Source of the DNA: Malus domestica
Taxonomy: Eukaryota > Streptophyta > Magnoliopsida > Rosales > Rosaceae
Reading direction: 5' to 3'
Length of the DNA: 64,000 nucleotides
Assembly (NCBI RefSeq): GCF_042453785.1
Contig: NC_091677.1
Coordinates: forward strand, 29,017,501 to 29,081,500
Part shown: one piece after another, positions 45,719 through 56,969 of the stretch
Layout of the letters: each line of letters starts with the position of its first letter
Position numbering within the stretch: the stretch's first letter is position 1
Made by a program: the position numbers and the translations under genes
Notes under the pieces: model-generated
Databases searched by the model: none
The model's input: the letters and a program-made list of their open reading frames with translations, nothing else
Told to the model about the DNA's origin: nothing

Positions 45719-48130
45719 TAGGCCTTGCAAACTGGTCGTATCTGTCTTGTTCATGTCGTTTTCGTGTAACACCTGTTATCTTAACGGATCGTGTCGTGTC
45801 ACACCTGTTATCTTAACAAGTCGGGTAAAATGACCCGACCCATTATAACCCATTATGACCCGTTAAGAAACATATATTTTTTTCTTAAATTTGCACATAT
45901 CACACTTTGCTACATAAATATTACTTCAAAACATTAAAACACATAATTTAATATATATATATATATAATTATTTTAGTTTTTAGGGGTATAAAATTGTTA
46001 AATTAATGTATATAATTATTATAGTTTATTTATACTCATTAAGTATAACATAAGATTTTGTGGTATCCACTAGTGTAATTTTTTAAATTGAAGATCGAAT
46101 TCATTCATTGTATTCATATAGGGTCAAGGAGTGTAGCTGTAAAAAATCATCAAAATCGGAGTTAAAATAACCGTTAAATAGTGATTTTTCGTTTTATAAC
46201 CATCGAAAAGTTTTGTTCGGTTACTTAATCTGAATGTTTGTTTTTTGTAAATTTTGGCGTATGCGATCTCAAAGTATATACAAACATGTTTGACGATTGG
46301 ATCATTGAAACTAGTTTCGTAGAATGCGTATCTCATCAAAACAATAAATTCACTAACACTTAAGAGTTTATTTTTACTTTCATTAAGTATAACATAAGAT
46401 TTTGTGGTATCCACTAGTGTAAATATTTTAAATTGAAGATCGAATTCATTCATCGTATTCATATAGGGTCAAGGAGTGTAGCTGTAAAAAATCATCAAAA
46501 TCGGAGTTAAAATAACCGTTAAATCGTCATTTTTCTTTTTATAACCGTCGAAAGGTTTTATCCTGTTACTTGATATCTGAATGTTTTTTTTTTTGTAATT
46601 TTTGGTGTATGCGATCTCGAAGTATATACAAACATGTTTGACTTTTGGATCGTTGAAACTAGTTTCGTAGAATGCGTATTTTGTCAAAACAATAGATTCA
46701 CTAACACTTAAGAGTTTATTTATACTTTCATTAAGTATAACATAAGATTTTGTGGTATCTACTAGTGTAAATATTTTAAATTGAAGATCGAATTCATTCA
46801 TTGTATTCATATAGGGTCAAGGAGTGTAGCTGTAAAGAATCATCAAAATCGGAGTTAAAATAACTGTTAAATCGTGATTTTTCTTTTTATAACCGTCGAA
46901 ATGTTTTGTCTCATTACTTGATATTTGAATCTTTGTTTTTTGCAATTTTTGGCGTATGCGTATCCCATAAAAATAATAGATTCACTAACATTTAAGAGTT
47001 TATTCATACTTTCATTAAGTATAACATAAGATTCACTAGTGTAAATATTTTAAATTGAAGATCGAATTCATTTATTGTATTCATTTAGGGTCAAGGAGTG
47101 TAGCTGTAAAAAATCATCAAAATCGGAGTTAAAATAATCGTTAAATCGTGATTTTTTGTTTTATAACCGTCAAAAAGTTTTGTTCAGTTACTTAATCTCT
47201 GAATGTTTGTTTTTTGCAATTTTTGGCGTATGCGATCTCGAAGTATATACAAACATGTTTAACGGTTGGATCGTTGAAACTAGTTTCGTAGAATGCGTAT
47301 CCCATCAAAACAATACATTTACTACCACTTAAGAGTTTATTCATACTTTCATTAAGTATAATATCCACTAGTGTAAATATTTGAAATTAAAGATCAAATT
47401 CATTCATTGTATTCATATATGTTCAAGGAGTGTAACTGTAAAAAATCATAAAAATCGGAGTTAAAATAACAGTTAAATCGTGATTTTTCGTTTTATAACC
47501 GTTGAAAAGTTTTGTTCAGTTACTTGATCTCTGAATGTTTATTTTTTGTGATTTTTCGTTTTATAACCGTTGAAAAGTTTTGTTCAGTTACTTGATCTCT
47601 GAATGTTTATTTTTTGTGATTTTTTAATGATGCAATCTTGAAGCATATACAAACAATTTTGACGGTTGGATCGTTGAAATTAGTTTCGTATAATTCGTAT
47701 CCCATCAAGTTCAATGGTATATATATATATTTATTAAGTAGATTTAAACCTATTTATTATGTACGTATAATTATTATAGTTTTTAGGGGTATAAAATTTA
47801 ATTTAAAATTATATATATATAATTATTATAGTTAATATTTTGGGGGTATAATTATTATAGTATATATAATAATTATAATTATTATAGTTAATTTAATATA
47901 TATATATATAATTATAGTATTTTTTAGGGTTATAAAATTATAAAATTAATATTCTGCTTATCGTGTATCGTGTTACCCACGTGTATACCCGAACCAACCC
48001 GTTATCTTAACAGGTGCTTATCGGGTTACCTGATAACGACCCGATTCGTTATCATGTCGACCCGAACACCTGTTAATTTCGTGTCGTGTCGTGTCGGGTT
48101 ATCGGGTCGTGTCAGGAACTGCCAGGCCTA
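45719..48130. mobile_element. hAT element, 2,412 bp, TSD GTTGATGT, innermost nest
   Basis: Ends TAGGCCTTGCA and, reversed, TAGGCCTGGCA (one mismatch); exact 8-bp duplication GTTGATGT at 45711-45718 and 48131-48138. Subterminal parts are rich in gggtcgtgtc/gacccgac and aacaggtg/cacctgtt motifs in inverted arrangement. The centre is a tandem array (46090-47730) with no transposase. Confidence 0.9.
46040..47730. repeat. Five tandem repeats of about 0.35 kb
   Basis: The landmark ggtcaaggagtgtagctgta occurs at about 46121, 46466, 46814 and 47088, and a diverged form at about 47420. Spacing is about 345, 348, 274 and 332 bp; later units have deletions, and a 60-bp sub-duplication lies at 47480-47620. 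Two adjacent units carry near-identical 112-113-codon minus frames (46462-46124, 46810-46469), starting MNTMNEFDLQFKIFT and ending FYSYTP. As the unit is a multiple of three this is periodic, and I do not regard it as a gene. Confidence 0.85.
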
Positions 48131-48559
48131 GTTGATGTGGCAAATTGAATACAAATGCAAAATTCTCTTCTTTTCCAATAGATGTGTCAAATATTTATTT
48201 TATTATTTTATTAAGCCTAGAGTTACACTAACTATTAAAAAATAATCAAAATTAGTTTTAGTTTTTATTCTATTGGTTGTTAATGGGACTCATGCATTAA
48301 AAGTTAAATTAAATATATTTGACTCCTTCTTTGTTTGTTGTAAAAAAAAAAAAAAGTAGTTAGAAAGCAAGGACTCACATGCCACATCATATATGGCATA
48401 TCCATTGGATAACACTTAAATGTTTTTTAATTTTATTTGAAATATTTGACATCTCATTTGGAGATGGTCTTAACAACTCCTCACATATTTTGACAATATG
48501 TGACGAATTTTCACGAGTCACATAGAATTCTGTCACTTATTCTCTGTTTTCTTGTAGTG

Positions 48560-48900
48560 GTTCTGATAATGATTTCTCTCAATTGAAAAATTAATAATCT
48601 TGCTAAGAAAATGGTGGAGAAAAGGTTGCATCAAACATTTGCATATGTATATTTGCTTGTATAGTTGACTTTGGTTTTACTGGTTGCAACCGCTTCAGTG
48701 GAAATGGCCTTTTCTACTACGAATATCATTAAGGAGTCAACTTCGCAACAAAATGGGAGATCAATGGTTGAGTGACAACTTAGTTATTTACATTGAGAAA
48801 GATGTTTTTTCATGTATGGGTAATGAAGCTATCATGAAACATTTTTAGACTTGGAAACCTCGTCGTGGACACTTTAATTAGGATTTTATAGTTTGTAATG
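48560..48900 (+). pseudogene. hAT transposase C-terminal dimerisation part
   Basis: Continues the split transposase: SDNDFSQLKN, later (across frames) ATASVEMAFSTTNIIK, then text matching NKMGDQW-SDNLVIYIEKDVF and a short tail before the element end. ASVE-AFS is the hallmark of the hAT C-terminal domain. Frameshifts near 48740 and stops make it non-functional. Confidence 0.85.
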
Positions 48901-49031
48901 TTGTTTTGCATATGATTTTTGAATGAAATGTATCATAATTTCTTTTTAATGTTATTTTTGTCTATAAATTTTTTGACCTTTATTTTTTGGATCACCGAGT
49001 TTAAAATCCTAGATCCACTACTGGCTGTAAG

Positions 49032-49593
49032 CAAGTTAGTTTAGCTAACACTATGGAGCCAAAAATAATTCAAAAAATACCAGAGCTAACACGTAGACTT
49101 CTATTCACAGTTGACAAGAATGTTGTCATCAATTGGCAAGGCCCACATTTCATTCCACCGACAGTTTAACCACAAAGTAGCCTAAGTTGTAGACTAATAT
49201 TTCTCCAAACTCATTTTCACATAACAAGGAGATAATGTAATTGAATTAAAGCTAGAACTAATAATTAATTCCTACATTTAAGCTTTCCTAATTGAAAACA
49301 TATTCCTTTATTCAAAGAAATACAATTAAATTCAATCAAGGTATTCTCCAAATATAATTCTTAATATTTATCATATATTTAATAATACCTGTAAGGACTT
49401 TTCTCAAACATTTTTAAGATATTTCAACATCTCAAAGATATTTTCCTACTGCATCTAAGGGATGACACACCTTGGTCAATTGGACGCGGAGATGTGGCGT
49501 GGGTTTTCCCACACACCATGGTCGGGCACTAGCTTCCATGAATACCCTATCACTAATTCATTCTTTGTAAATTGATCCTATGCAATTCAACTC

Positions 49594-49647
<54 letters not shown>

Positions 49648-50147
49648 ATTTCATCAAATCTAAGCGCGGCGGAATTTTACAAAAATAAATTGGTGCTCAT
49701 TGAGAGCTTGATTTAAATCTAAAAAAAAGCTCTCGCAATATTTTTTTCAAATTTCTACCTCTTTTAATTTTTCTAATGCACCCCATGTCCGAATTTTTTA
49801 ATTCTTTGATTCACGTGCCATAGGAAAGAAAAACATGGTTGGAAATTCTGAACCACAACAAAAGGCCCTTCCTAAGTGCCTCGTCCTTGCTCTATTGCTC
49901 CTCGTGATAGAAAATGGAGGTTGGGCAGTTGCCTCCTCTTATGAACCCTATCACGTCCTCTCAGGCCAAAATCGCAGCAAGAATGGCAGCGACAACACCA
50001 AAGTGCACATTAAATAAGGATAATCCGGAATTGGCGAAAAGGAGTTAGGCAAGAGTACTAGCAAAAGCTAGACGTGGTATTTCGGGTTTGGGATAATGAG
50101 TTTGAAAGAATGGTTATTGTGCATTCATACATATCATTTAGATAGGA
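49032..50147. other. No gene recognised; contains a (CT)n microsatellite
   Basis: A (CT)n tract runs from about 49596 to 49646. A 60-codon plus frame (49835-50017) has a hydrophobic start (CLVLALLLLVIE) and could mimic a signal peptide, but it is short and without homology that I recognise. Confidence 0.5.
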
Positions 50148-50810
50148 TGTCACGTCCCGATCCCAACATACGTCGAGAATCGACACGTGACAAGGAAAAT
50201 AACGTCCATTGAATACGGTATAAGTTACGGAATAAAATACTTTAACTGATAAACCAAAATAATATGAAGGTGGCTAAATTCTCCACAAAATATTTACAAA
50301 TATGTACATCCCAAAAAGAAGAATAATCTTTGCTTTACTAAGAACAAGTTTGAGGTGCTCAAAAGAAAATCCCAAAGATAAAGTACAAGATAGGATATAG
50401 GAGTAACCTAGCACTCCAAATCTCTGATAACTCTACCACTACCCCACCTACGAACCTCTCGAAGCTACTCAAACTTGTTACATGTAAGATCAGTGCCTAC
50501 ACCATCGAAATGGTGCACCGGGCAAACAACAACCCGGATAAGCTACGAAGCTTGTGTGAGCGACAAATAATACAAAGTATATGATACTAATAATAAAACC
50601 AGTCATCATTCACAATTTATAAACCTTGAATATAAACCATTCATAAGAAATCGCTACCAAACCTTACAACCTCCAAAGGAGTCACACATACATTTAACAA
50701 GCTTTCTAAATTAAAACTCAGAGTTCTTAAAGCCACATTCACATATATACTCAAAACTAGAGTTAGAGAGACGTCGTTCGGTCGAAACCTACACAAGTAA
50801 CCAAATAGGA

Positions 50811-51180
50811 AATGGCCCCCCAAAGCGGATCAACCAAGCAGAGCCACCCCTGAGAAAGTAACCAAGTAGGTAGTGACCCCCCAATGCAGATTAACCAAAC
50901 AGAGTCACCCCTGAGAAAATAACCAAGTAGGTAGTGACCCCTCAATGCGGATTAACCAAGCAGAGTCACTCCTGCAACTATTGGAAAGTGATCGCCCAAT
51001 GCGGATTAACCAAGCATGATCACCTTTAAATGTGTATGATCATACCTAGGATATAAAGATCACCCAACGTGGATTAACCAAGCACGATCCACAAATAGTA
51101 TGGTCCCCTAACGCGGATTAACCAAGCAGGACCATTGCTACGAAGTGCAGACTTAGTGTCACCTAACCTCATGACACTAG
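50811..51180. repeat. Array of seven stem-loops with conserved loop and covarying stems
   Basis: Six units share the core CCAATGCGGATTAACCAAGC (with 0-4 changes), and each is bracketed by different complementary arms: TGGC/GCCA (50813/50843), GTGAC/GTCAC (50873/50904), AGTGAC/GTCACT (50933/50965), GTGATC/GATCAC (50988/51018), GATC/GATC (51058/51086), ATGGTCC/GGACCAT (51100/51129). A seventh, TAGTGTC/GACACTA (51154/51173), has another loop. Spacers such as accaagtaggta repeat between the first three. The array lies inside an LTR-like region. Confidence 0.8.
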
Positions 51181-51195
51181 GGTAATGGTCCTTTA

Positions 51196-51430
51196 CAATC
51201 CATCATTTCTATCAAACCATCAAATATATATTCCAAAACACAATCCATCATTTTTATCAACCATCACACATATATTCCAAAACACAATCCATCATTTTTA
51301 TCAACCATCACATATATATCCCAAAACACAATCCATCATTTTTATCAACCATCACACATATATATCCCAAAACACAATCCATCATTTTTATCAACCATCA
51401 CATATACATTCCAAAACACAATCCATCATA
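51196..51430 (+). repeat. Tandem array, unit about 46 bp, five to six copies
   Basis: Units contain caatccatcatttttatcaa, then a ccatcacatatata-type stretch, then ccaaaacaca. The 92-codon frame over it (NTIHHFYQPSHIY repeats) is simply the translated repeat. Confidence 0.9.
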
Positions 51431-52890
51431 GTTCAAATATCCAAATCACCTAATGTTTCATAAGTAGATCGACGACAACTTAATAGCAACAATTATTTAG
51501 CATCAGAACTATTTTAAGAATCCATAGTGTAACCACAAAGTTTATTAGCACAAAAGATTTCAAAGCAATAACCATAACACATAGATTAGAATCACTCTCC
51601 TGAGATCCACACTAACGCACTCAAACGCGAGAGTCAAGGCATCACGTTCTATCACCACCTAACAAGGTACAAACCACATTTAGATTTCCTTCGACAATTC
51701 ACATACTTAAAACTCTCATATATTTCCCACAACAACATTTAATGAGGAATCGAACTGTCATTCTAAAGTAGGGTCCATGATCTTACGTCACTTATTCCGT
51801 AATATCTAATCACTAGATTTTCACTTGTAAGTCCCTAAGGTCCTTAAACATTATCTATCATAGCGTACTAAAATTGGTGTCAATTCAATGGTAAGATCAT
51901 CAATCGCTAGAATAATCAAGTGGCGGAGCTTATCGATAAAATACTCAACCAACAACATTTTTATAAATCGAATGTCACACACCTGAAAATTTGACTTTCT
52001 CCAAAAATTCTCAAATTTTACAGGAATAAAGATTTCAACAAGTAGAGTAAACTTTATACCTATGGCTGAGTCCAATTTGGCCAAGAAGGCCCTTAAATTG
52101 TCTTGCACCCCAACGAAACCCTAAGGTGGGTGTCCTTAAATTCGGCTTCCTTGGTGTTCCAACGCCCCAACCACCAGTTGGGTCCTGCTTTTGAGTCAAA
52201 GGGAAGTTGATTAAGGGTGATGGTTAATGGTGATACTCTTCGGAACGACAATTCGTCGTCGGGAACCCCCTGGGTTCTCCTATTGAGTTCTACCTGAATT
52301 TGGCCTTAAAACCCTTGATTTTTGGTGGAGATGGAAGATGGAAGGTTGTGGAAGATGTGGCAGGTGTGGGATGGTTGAAGATTACCCGAAAATATGGTGG
52401 AAGATGGCTGTTTGGACCAGCTGAAGATATGGTGTTGTGGTACACAATAGCCGAATGGAAGAAAAGAAAATCCCCCTTCTTCTTTTCTTTTTTCTTCTCC
52501 TCCTTTTTCCTTTCTAATTTTTTTGCCTAATTCCCTTATAATAGCCGGCCCTTTAATCCCAAAAGTGTTTGGCCTTTTACCCCCAAGTGAAATTTAAAAT
52601 AATTCCCACAATCTATAGTTTCACAACTTCAAACGTCAGCAACTATACAGTTATAATTCGGACTTGCAAACGGCTTTCACCTATGCGTTCGTGGGTTCGA
52701 GATCTTTTTAAAAATACTAGTTGCAACTTCGAAATGTCAACGAAAAATAAAGATTGCTTATGAAACTTCCAACTCGATAACTAATCAATTACTAACTTAA
52801 AATTAACGGAATTAAAATTAACTAATAAAGATAATGTAAGCGTGAAATATGAATTTAAAATACAAGATACGTAATAAATGGTGAAATTCG

Positions 52891-53456
52891 TGTAGTCTTG
52901 TAAAAGTTTATTTGATTTTACCTTGCACTTTCGGTTAGAGATTCTCTACCAACCTCAGGTTTGGAATGCGACAACTTTGCTCTCTAGAATCTCTACCAAT
53001 CCACCATCGATTTGGTTTCTAAACGGAGACCACTTTAGTGGTCGTTCTCGAGAAACAAGTGACGATGGGTTGCTTTTTCTTGATATGGATTAGGGTTTTT
53101 CGCTGTTATTTTTTAATTATCGAGTAATTGTCTATATTGAACCGGGTTTCCCTTTGTTTATCTTGGGCTGCTACTACTGTTGTTTTTGTGGCCTGTTTAT
53201 TTTATGAAATTTCTTTGATGCACTATGTGCACTAGAAAAAACCTCATTTATTTATTTTACGTTTAATTCCTCAGTCTTGGATCTGTGATATTTAGATGGG
53301 ATTAATATATATGAGTTGGGAACTTAGCTATATACTTTCTATTTTGTTAGAAAGAGCACTATCAAGTCTATCAATCATCACTACAGTTTAGTGGTATTCT
53401 TATTATTATGGCTAGCTCATTATAGAGCTTATCTCAATCCCCCACCTCATACTGTA
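52891..53456. other. No gene recognised
   Basis: Right part or flank of the LTR-like sequence, then AT-rich DNA. No ORF or element end that I can support. Confidence 0.45.
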
Positions 53457-53465
53457 GATAACATC

Positions 53466-54895
53466 CGACCCTGCCCCAATACCAGCAGAGCGATCGTTCG
53501 GGACCTCAAAAAATTGGGGGCACAAAAAAATTATTAGAGTAATGTATTCAATTATGTTTTCATAAGCGTATAAATTGAAACACGTTTGATTGAGTGAACA
53601 AGAAGGACATCTAGAGGCGCTTGTTTCATTGTGTATTGAAAGAAAAAGGTCTTGAGTCTCTGCGCGCCTTGTTCTTTTCAAATTATTACTATTTTTGTTT
53701 AATTGTTAAATTCTTTTTACCTTTGATTTTGGGAAGTGTTATTGGCACTCCAAAAATCTCATTCTACACACCTCATAAGTGTATTTTTCTTTCCTAATAT
53801 AGAAAGTTTGGAGTGTAGAATGTGATTTTTGGAATGCTAATAACAATTCCCTTGATTTTTTACTATTTTTTTATTGTTGATTTCTTCTTTGCAATTTTTT
53901 ACTAATTTTTGTTAATTGTTAAATTCTGTTTACCTTTGGTTTTTTACTAATTTTTTATTGTTAATTTCTTATTACCTTTGATTATAATTACTAGCTATGA
54001 GTGGGTTGCAGGTTTTTGACATTCATTTCAATTCAAGTTTAATCTTCAACAAATTAATGTATTTATGTCTTCACCAATTTAATTTGGCAAGAGCAAACAT
54101 TATTAAAAAAATGATATCACTTTCAGGCCGCTGAAAAATTTGGAACTTTCTTTTCTACAAAATCTACAAGGACTTTGCTTAGAAAATTGCTTTGTCAAAG
54201 TCTCGTTCTTAGACACTTTAAACATCAAGTGTTGCTCGATTGACATTAGGATCTCCTAATAGCTCCTAAGTGATTTAGAACTTGAAACACCACAAATAAC
54301 AGAGCAAGGGAAGAAGACGAAGATGCAACAGAAAAATAAAAATAAAAATAAAATAAGAGAAAACTGTAGATACTCATCTATTAGATGCTTGTTTATGTTT
54401 CACTACTGTGTGTTTGCCTACTTGAATTGCTGGTTTGCTTTTTCTTTTTTTTAGAAGGAAGAGAAAGAGTTACTCATCTATATTGCAGACACATAAAATA
54501 ATCTTTGTTTACTTATTTTCTTATTCCTTATACTTTAATATTAAGAATGAAGAAAGTAATTTTATTTATACCTTAATTTTAGAAGCGCATAAGAAAATAG
54601 TCATTCACACGAACTAACAGAGAGACTAGTACTTTTCTACTATATGACAATCTTCTTTTCCTTATGACCAATTGACCAAATATTACGATGTAACTTTGTT
54701 TTTTTATGTATGATGAACTTATTGTCCGACAAAGAAAAATACCTATTCAAATTATTGAAAATCCTTTAGGTACCTAGTTGAAAAGAAGGAAAAAAAATCA
54801 CATAAAAAATGTAAACTTTCTTATGCGTGGTTGTAGGTTTGTGGACCTCTTTTTTATTTTTGCCCAAAGCCTCTAAAATATTTGGACCAGCCCCT
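53466..54895. mobile_element. Possible degenerate hAT element
   Basis: The 9-mer GATAACATC occurs at 53457-53465 and again at 54896-54904. The right end, reversed, is CAGGGGCTGGTCC and hAT-like; the left, cgaccctgcccc, is only weakly similar. Interior words gggacctcaaaaaattgggg and tggacctctttttt are a mirrored pair near the ends. AT-rich, non-coding. Moderate to low support. Confidence 0.4.
53731..53851. mobile_element. Foldback MITE, 121 bp, TSD TTGATTTT
   Basis: Arms gggaagtgttattggcactc and, reversed, gggaattgttattagcattc extend inwards through ccaaaaatc and attctacac, so almost the whole element folds. TTGATTTT flanks it on both sides. Confidence 0.85.
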
Positions 54896-54904
54896 GATAA
54901 CATC

Positions 54905-55105
54905 GTATGTATTAAAAAAAAAAATATCTCAATCCTTAGTTTTAAGGTCTTCTCGTACTTTTACTAATTTTTAAAGTATCGAATTTGGTTTTTTTTTTTC
55001 TTTTTGAAAGTGTAAGAAAAGGAAATAAGAGTTTATTAGATGCGCAGGCTACCTGAGTAAAACAAGGGGTTCAATTGAACCACACCATGCAAAAAAACCT
55101 CAGTA
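54905..55105. other. No gene recognised
   Basis: Short AT-rich spacer before the duplicated WSD1 fragment. Confidence 0.5.
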
Positions 55106-55739
55106 ATTAACCTCACTCCATTACATATAAATATACATGTATGTGTGTGTGTGTACTCACTCGCAAGCATAACACCAAAACAGTGTTAGGTGATGGTCGC
55201 CCTGCTGGCATGGTGATCGCAACTCTCTCGTGGGCAACATTCTATGAGCACATTTTCAAGTTGCACCATGCGTTAGGTGATGGCAACTCTCTCGTGGGCA
55301 CCTTTTTCTCCTGTCTACAAAGGGCTATCAATCCTTTTCTTTCCCTAACTTTTCCTTCACGACTGATGGCGGAGCCTGAGGTTGATAATGTATGAGAAGG
55401 TTAAGTTAGAGGATACTTGTATTAACCTCACTCCATTACATATAAATATACATGTATGTGTGTGTTTGTGTGTACTCACTCGCAAGCATAACACCAAAAC
55501 AGTGTTAGGTGATGGTCGCCCTGCTGGCATGGTGATGGCAACTCTCTCGTGGGCAACATTCTATGAGCACATTTTCAAGTTGCACTATGCGTTAGGTGAT
55601 GGCAACTCTCTCGTGGGCACCTTTTTCTCCTGTCTACAAAGGGCTATCAATCCTTTTCTTTCCCTAACTTTTCCTTCACGACTGATGGCGGAGCCTGAGG
55701 TTGATAATGTATGACAAGGTTAAGTTAGAGGATACTTGT
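55106..55739 (+). pseudogene. Tandemly duplicated WSD1 exon 2 fragment (two copies of about 316 bp)
   Basis: Unit 1 (55106-55420) and unit 2 (55421-55739) each hold ATAAATATACATGTATG, a short intron-like lead and a frame with FKLH(H/Y)ALGDGNSLVG and FFSCLQRAINPF, matching residues 136-170 of the intact gene. Unit 1 keeps HHALGDG; unit 2 has HY in place of HH. Inside each unit a partial extra copy (LGDGRPAGMV-ATLSWATF) precedes the real one, so the catalytic segment is duplicated twice over. The fragments end at EPEVDNV plus a stop. No other exons are adjacent; non-functional. Confidence 0.82.
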
Positions 55740-56021
55740 GAAAATATTATATAGGAGAGCCTGGGGTTAAATTTAAGAGCTCGTTTAGCTTTTGTCATTC
55801 TAGAAGCATGATAAAAAGTACAATTGGAGATGAATTTTTCAACTTCTTTCTAAAGTTTAGTTAAAAGTACATACAAGGAGCCCATTAAAGATGTTCTAAA
55901 TATTGTCAGGAAAGTTTTTACAAACTATATTTGTAGATAAATGCTAAGGAAACTATCCTAAAAGTGGAACTCTTCATGAACTTTTTGCCACCTCATGTTT
56001 TTTGTTCAATATTTTATAGAG

Positions 56022-56176
56022 TAATGTTATGAAGACTAAATTTGAAAACTAAATGATGTGACACCAATATGAATAAGCACGTTTATCAACGTTTAAGTAA
56101 TAAACCACTCATTAACTTTCATGTCATTTAGTTTTCAAAACTTTGTCTTTAAATTTAGTTTTCCTAACATTACCGT
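56022..56176. mobile_element. Small MITE (GTAATGTTAGGGAGA family), copy in block C
   Basis: Left gtaatgttatgaagactaaa and right, reversed, gtaatgttaggaaaactaaa. Orthologous in position to the copy at 9211-9369, so it predates the block duplication. Confidence 0.65.
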
Positions 56177-56499
56177 ATTTTATAATGTTGACACAAAAAA
56201 TAACATAAAATTATGAGATGACAGATAGTCTATAAAAAGTTTTACTTTAAAAGTCCCACTTTGATGTAAAATTGACGTAAACCTGTATTAGTTATGCAGC
56301 TCCCCTTTTTGTTGAAGAACGTTATACAGCTACCTTTAAATGCAAAGTTTCAACGGTATTAATTAACACCGACAAGGAAACTAATTATACATGGGACCTG
56401 TTATAAAGAAGAAATTTTACTGTTCAACGGTATTAACATTGACAATATAAAACGCATGGTTTTCTGGGGCCAAGTTCTGCTGTCTTCTGATTGCATTTA

Positions 56500-56877
56500 G
56501 GGCTGATTTGGTATTGCTGTACTTTGAAAAAAAAACTGCTGTAAGAATAAGTGGATGTGCTGTGAGAATAAGCGGCTGTAAAATAAATCAGCAGAGTGTT
56601 TGGTAAACTTTTTTGTAAAAGTGCTTTTGGAAAAAAAAAAAGTAGTCTGATAGTGGATCTTTTCATTAAAAGAGCACTGTAGCTCCGTGTACTTTGAAAA
56701 AAAACCAGTTTTCCAAAGCTGCAAATAGTAGCTTTAGCTTTTTCCTTTGATTTCAGCTTATTCTCACAACAGCTTCCAAAATAAGCCATTTTTTTTTAAT
56801 TTACCAAACACCTAAAACCCTCACAGCTTTTTTTCATGGGTGTTTTTTTTTTAAGTACCTCACTCCCAAACCACCCC
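56500..56877. mobile_element. PIF/Harbinger-type MITE, 378 bp, TSD TTA, with empty site
   Basis: Ends GGGCTGATTTGGTA and, reversed, GGGGTGGTTTGGGA; TTA at 56497-56499 and 56878-56880. Block A has the uninterrupted gcatttagttttgtgtct at 9629-9645, the empty site. The inner part is two opposed halves rich in aagctg and ttaccaaac. Confidence 0.9.
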
Positions 56878-56969
56878 TTAGTTTTGTGTCTCTATGAATT
56901 AACATTGACAACACAAAACGCTCGTTTTTTGGGGCCAAGGTTTGTTGCCTTCTGATTGCATTTATTTTT

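Larger units (their letters stand above)
45657..48473. mobile_element. GCATCTC-type TIR element nested in the CACTA, split by a hAT
   Basis: Left agagcatctctaaatgagat and right, reversed, agaccatctccaaatgagat continue into GTCAAAT on both sides. After removing the hAT at 45719-48130 plus one target copy the element is about 400 bp, close to its relative at 39485-39872. No clear target duplication. Confidence 0.7.
42842..48559. mobile_element. Non-autonomous CACTA element, 5,718 bp, nested in the hAT gene
   Basis: Exact 15-bp inverted ends CACTACAAGAAAACA on both sides. Subterminal repeats of gtgacgaatt[tc]/gtcaca type lie near both ends (42895-42970 and 48495-48535). Flanking trinucleotides are GTG and GTT (2 of 3 match). 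No TNP-like transposase frame is present; the small ORFs inside are not conserved. It interrupts the transposase between IYIRFV and SDNDFS. It holds further insertions from 44184 on. Confidence 0.9.
40310..49023 (+). mobile_element. hAT transposon (DUF4371/zinc-finger type), 3.0 kb plus 5.7-kb insertion
   Basis: Termini CAGTGGCGGATCTA and, reversed, CAGTAGTGGATCTA are the classic ends of this hAT group. Flanking 8-mers GCTCTAAG (40302-40309) and GCTGTAAG (49024-49031) agree at 7 of 8. The transposase relic starts at 41010, is cut by a CACTA element at 42842-48559, and resumes at 48560. Without the insertion the element would be about 3.0 kb. It is dead by frameshifts and stops. Confidence 0.9.
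50148..52890 (+). mobile_element. LTR-like element beginning TGTCACGTCCCGATCCC
   Basis: The left end TGTCACGTCCCGATCCC has the TG start and resembles the solo LTR at 57642 (TAACACGGCCCGATCCC). It contains the hairpin array (50811-51180) and a 46-bp tandem array (51196-51430). The right end is not resolved: no CA terminus with a copy of the left flank TAGGA was found, so the end given is approximate. No coding sequence. Confidence 0.5.

Noticed and set aside
46124..46810. Two near-identical 112-113-codon minus ORFs that look like a duplicated gene
   Set aside because: They are successive units of a 345-bp tandem repeat (multiple of three); the remaining units have stops and deletions.
49835..50017. 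60-codon ORF with a signal-peptide-like start
   Set aside because: Too short, no homology recognised, no promoter or splice context; a chance frame is likely.
50811..51430. CRISPR-like repeat/spacer layout
   Set aside because: Plant nuclear DNA; 'spacers' are themselves repeated or complementary to each other, and no cas genes are present. Better described as LTR subrepeats with hairpins.
52650..52720. Possible tRNA-like text (gcgttcgtgggttcgagatc)
   Set aside because: Only a T-arm-like word is present; no acceptor, D or anticodon arms can be drawn around it.
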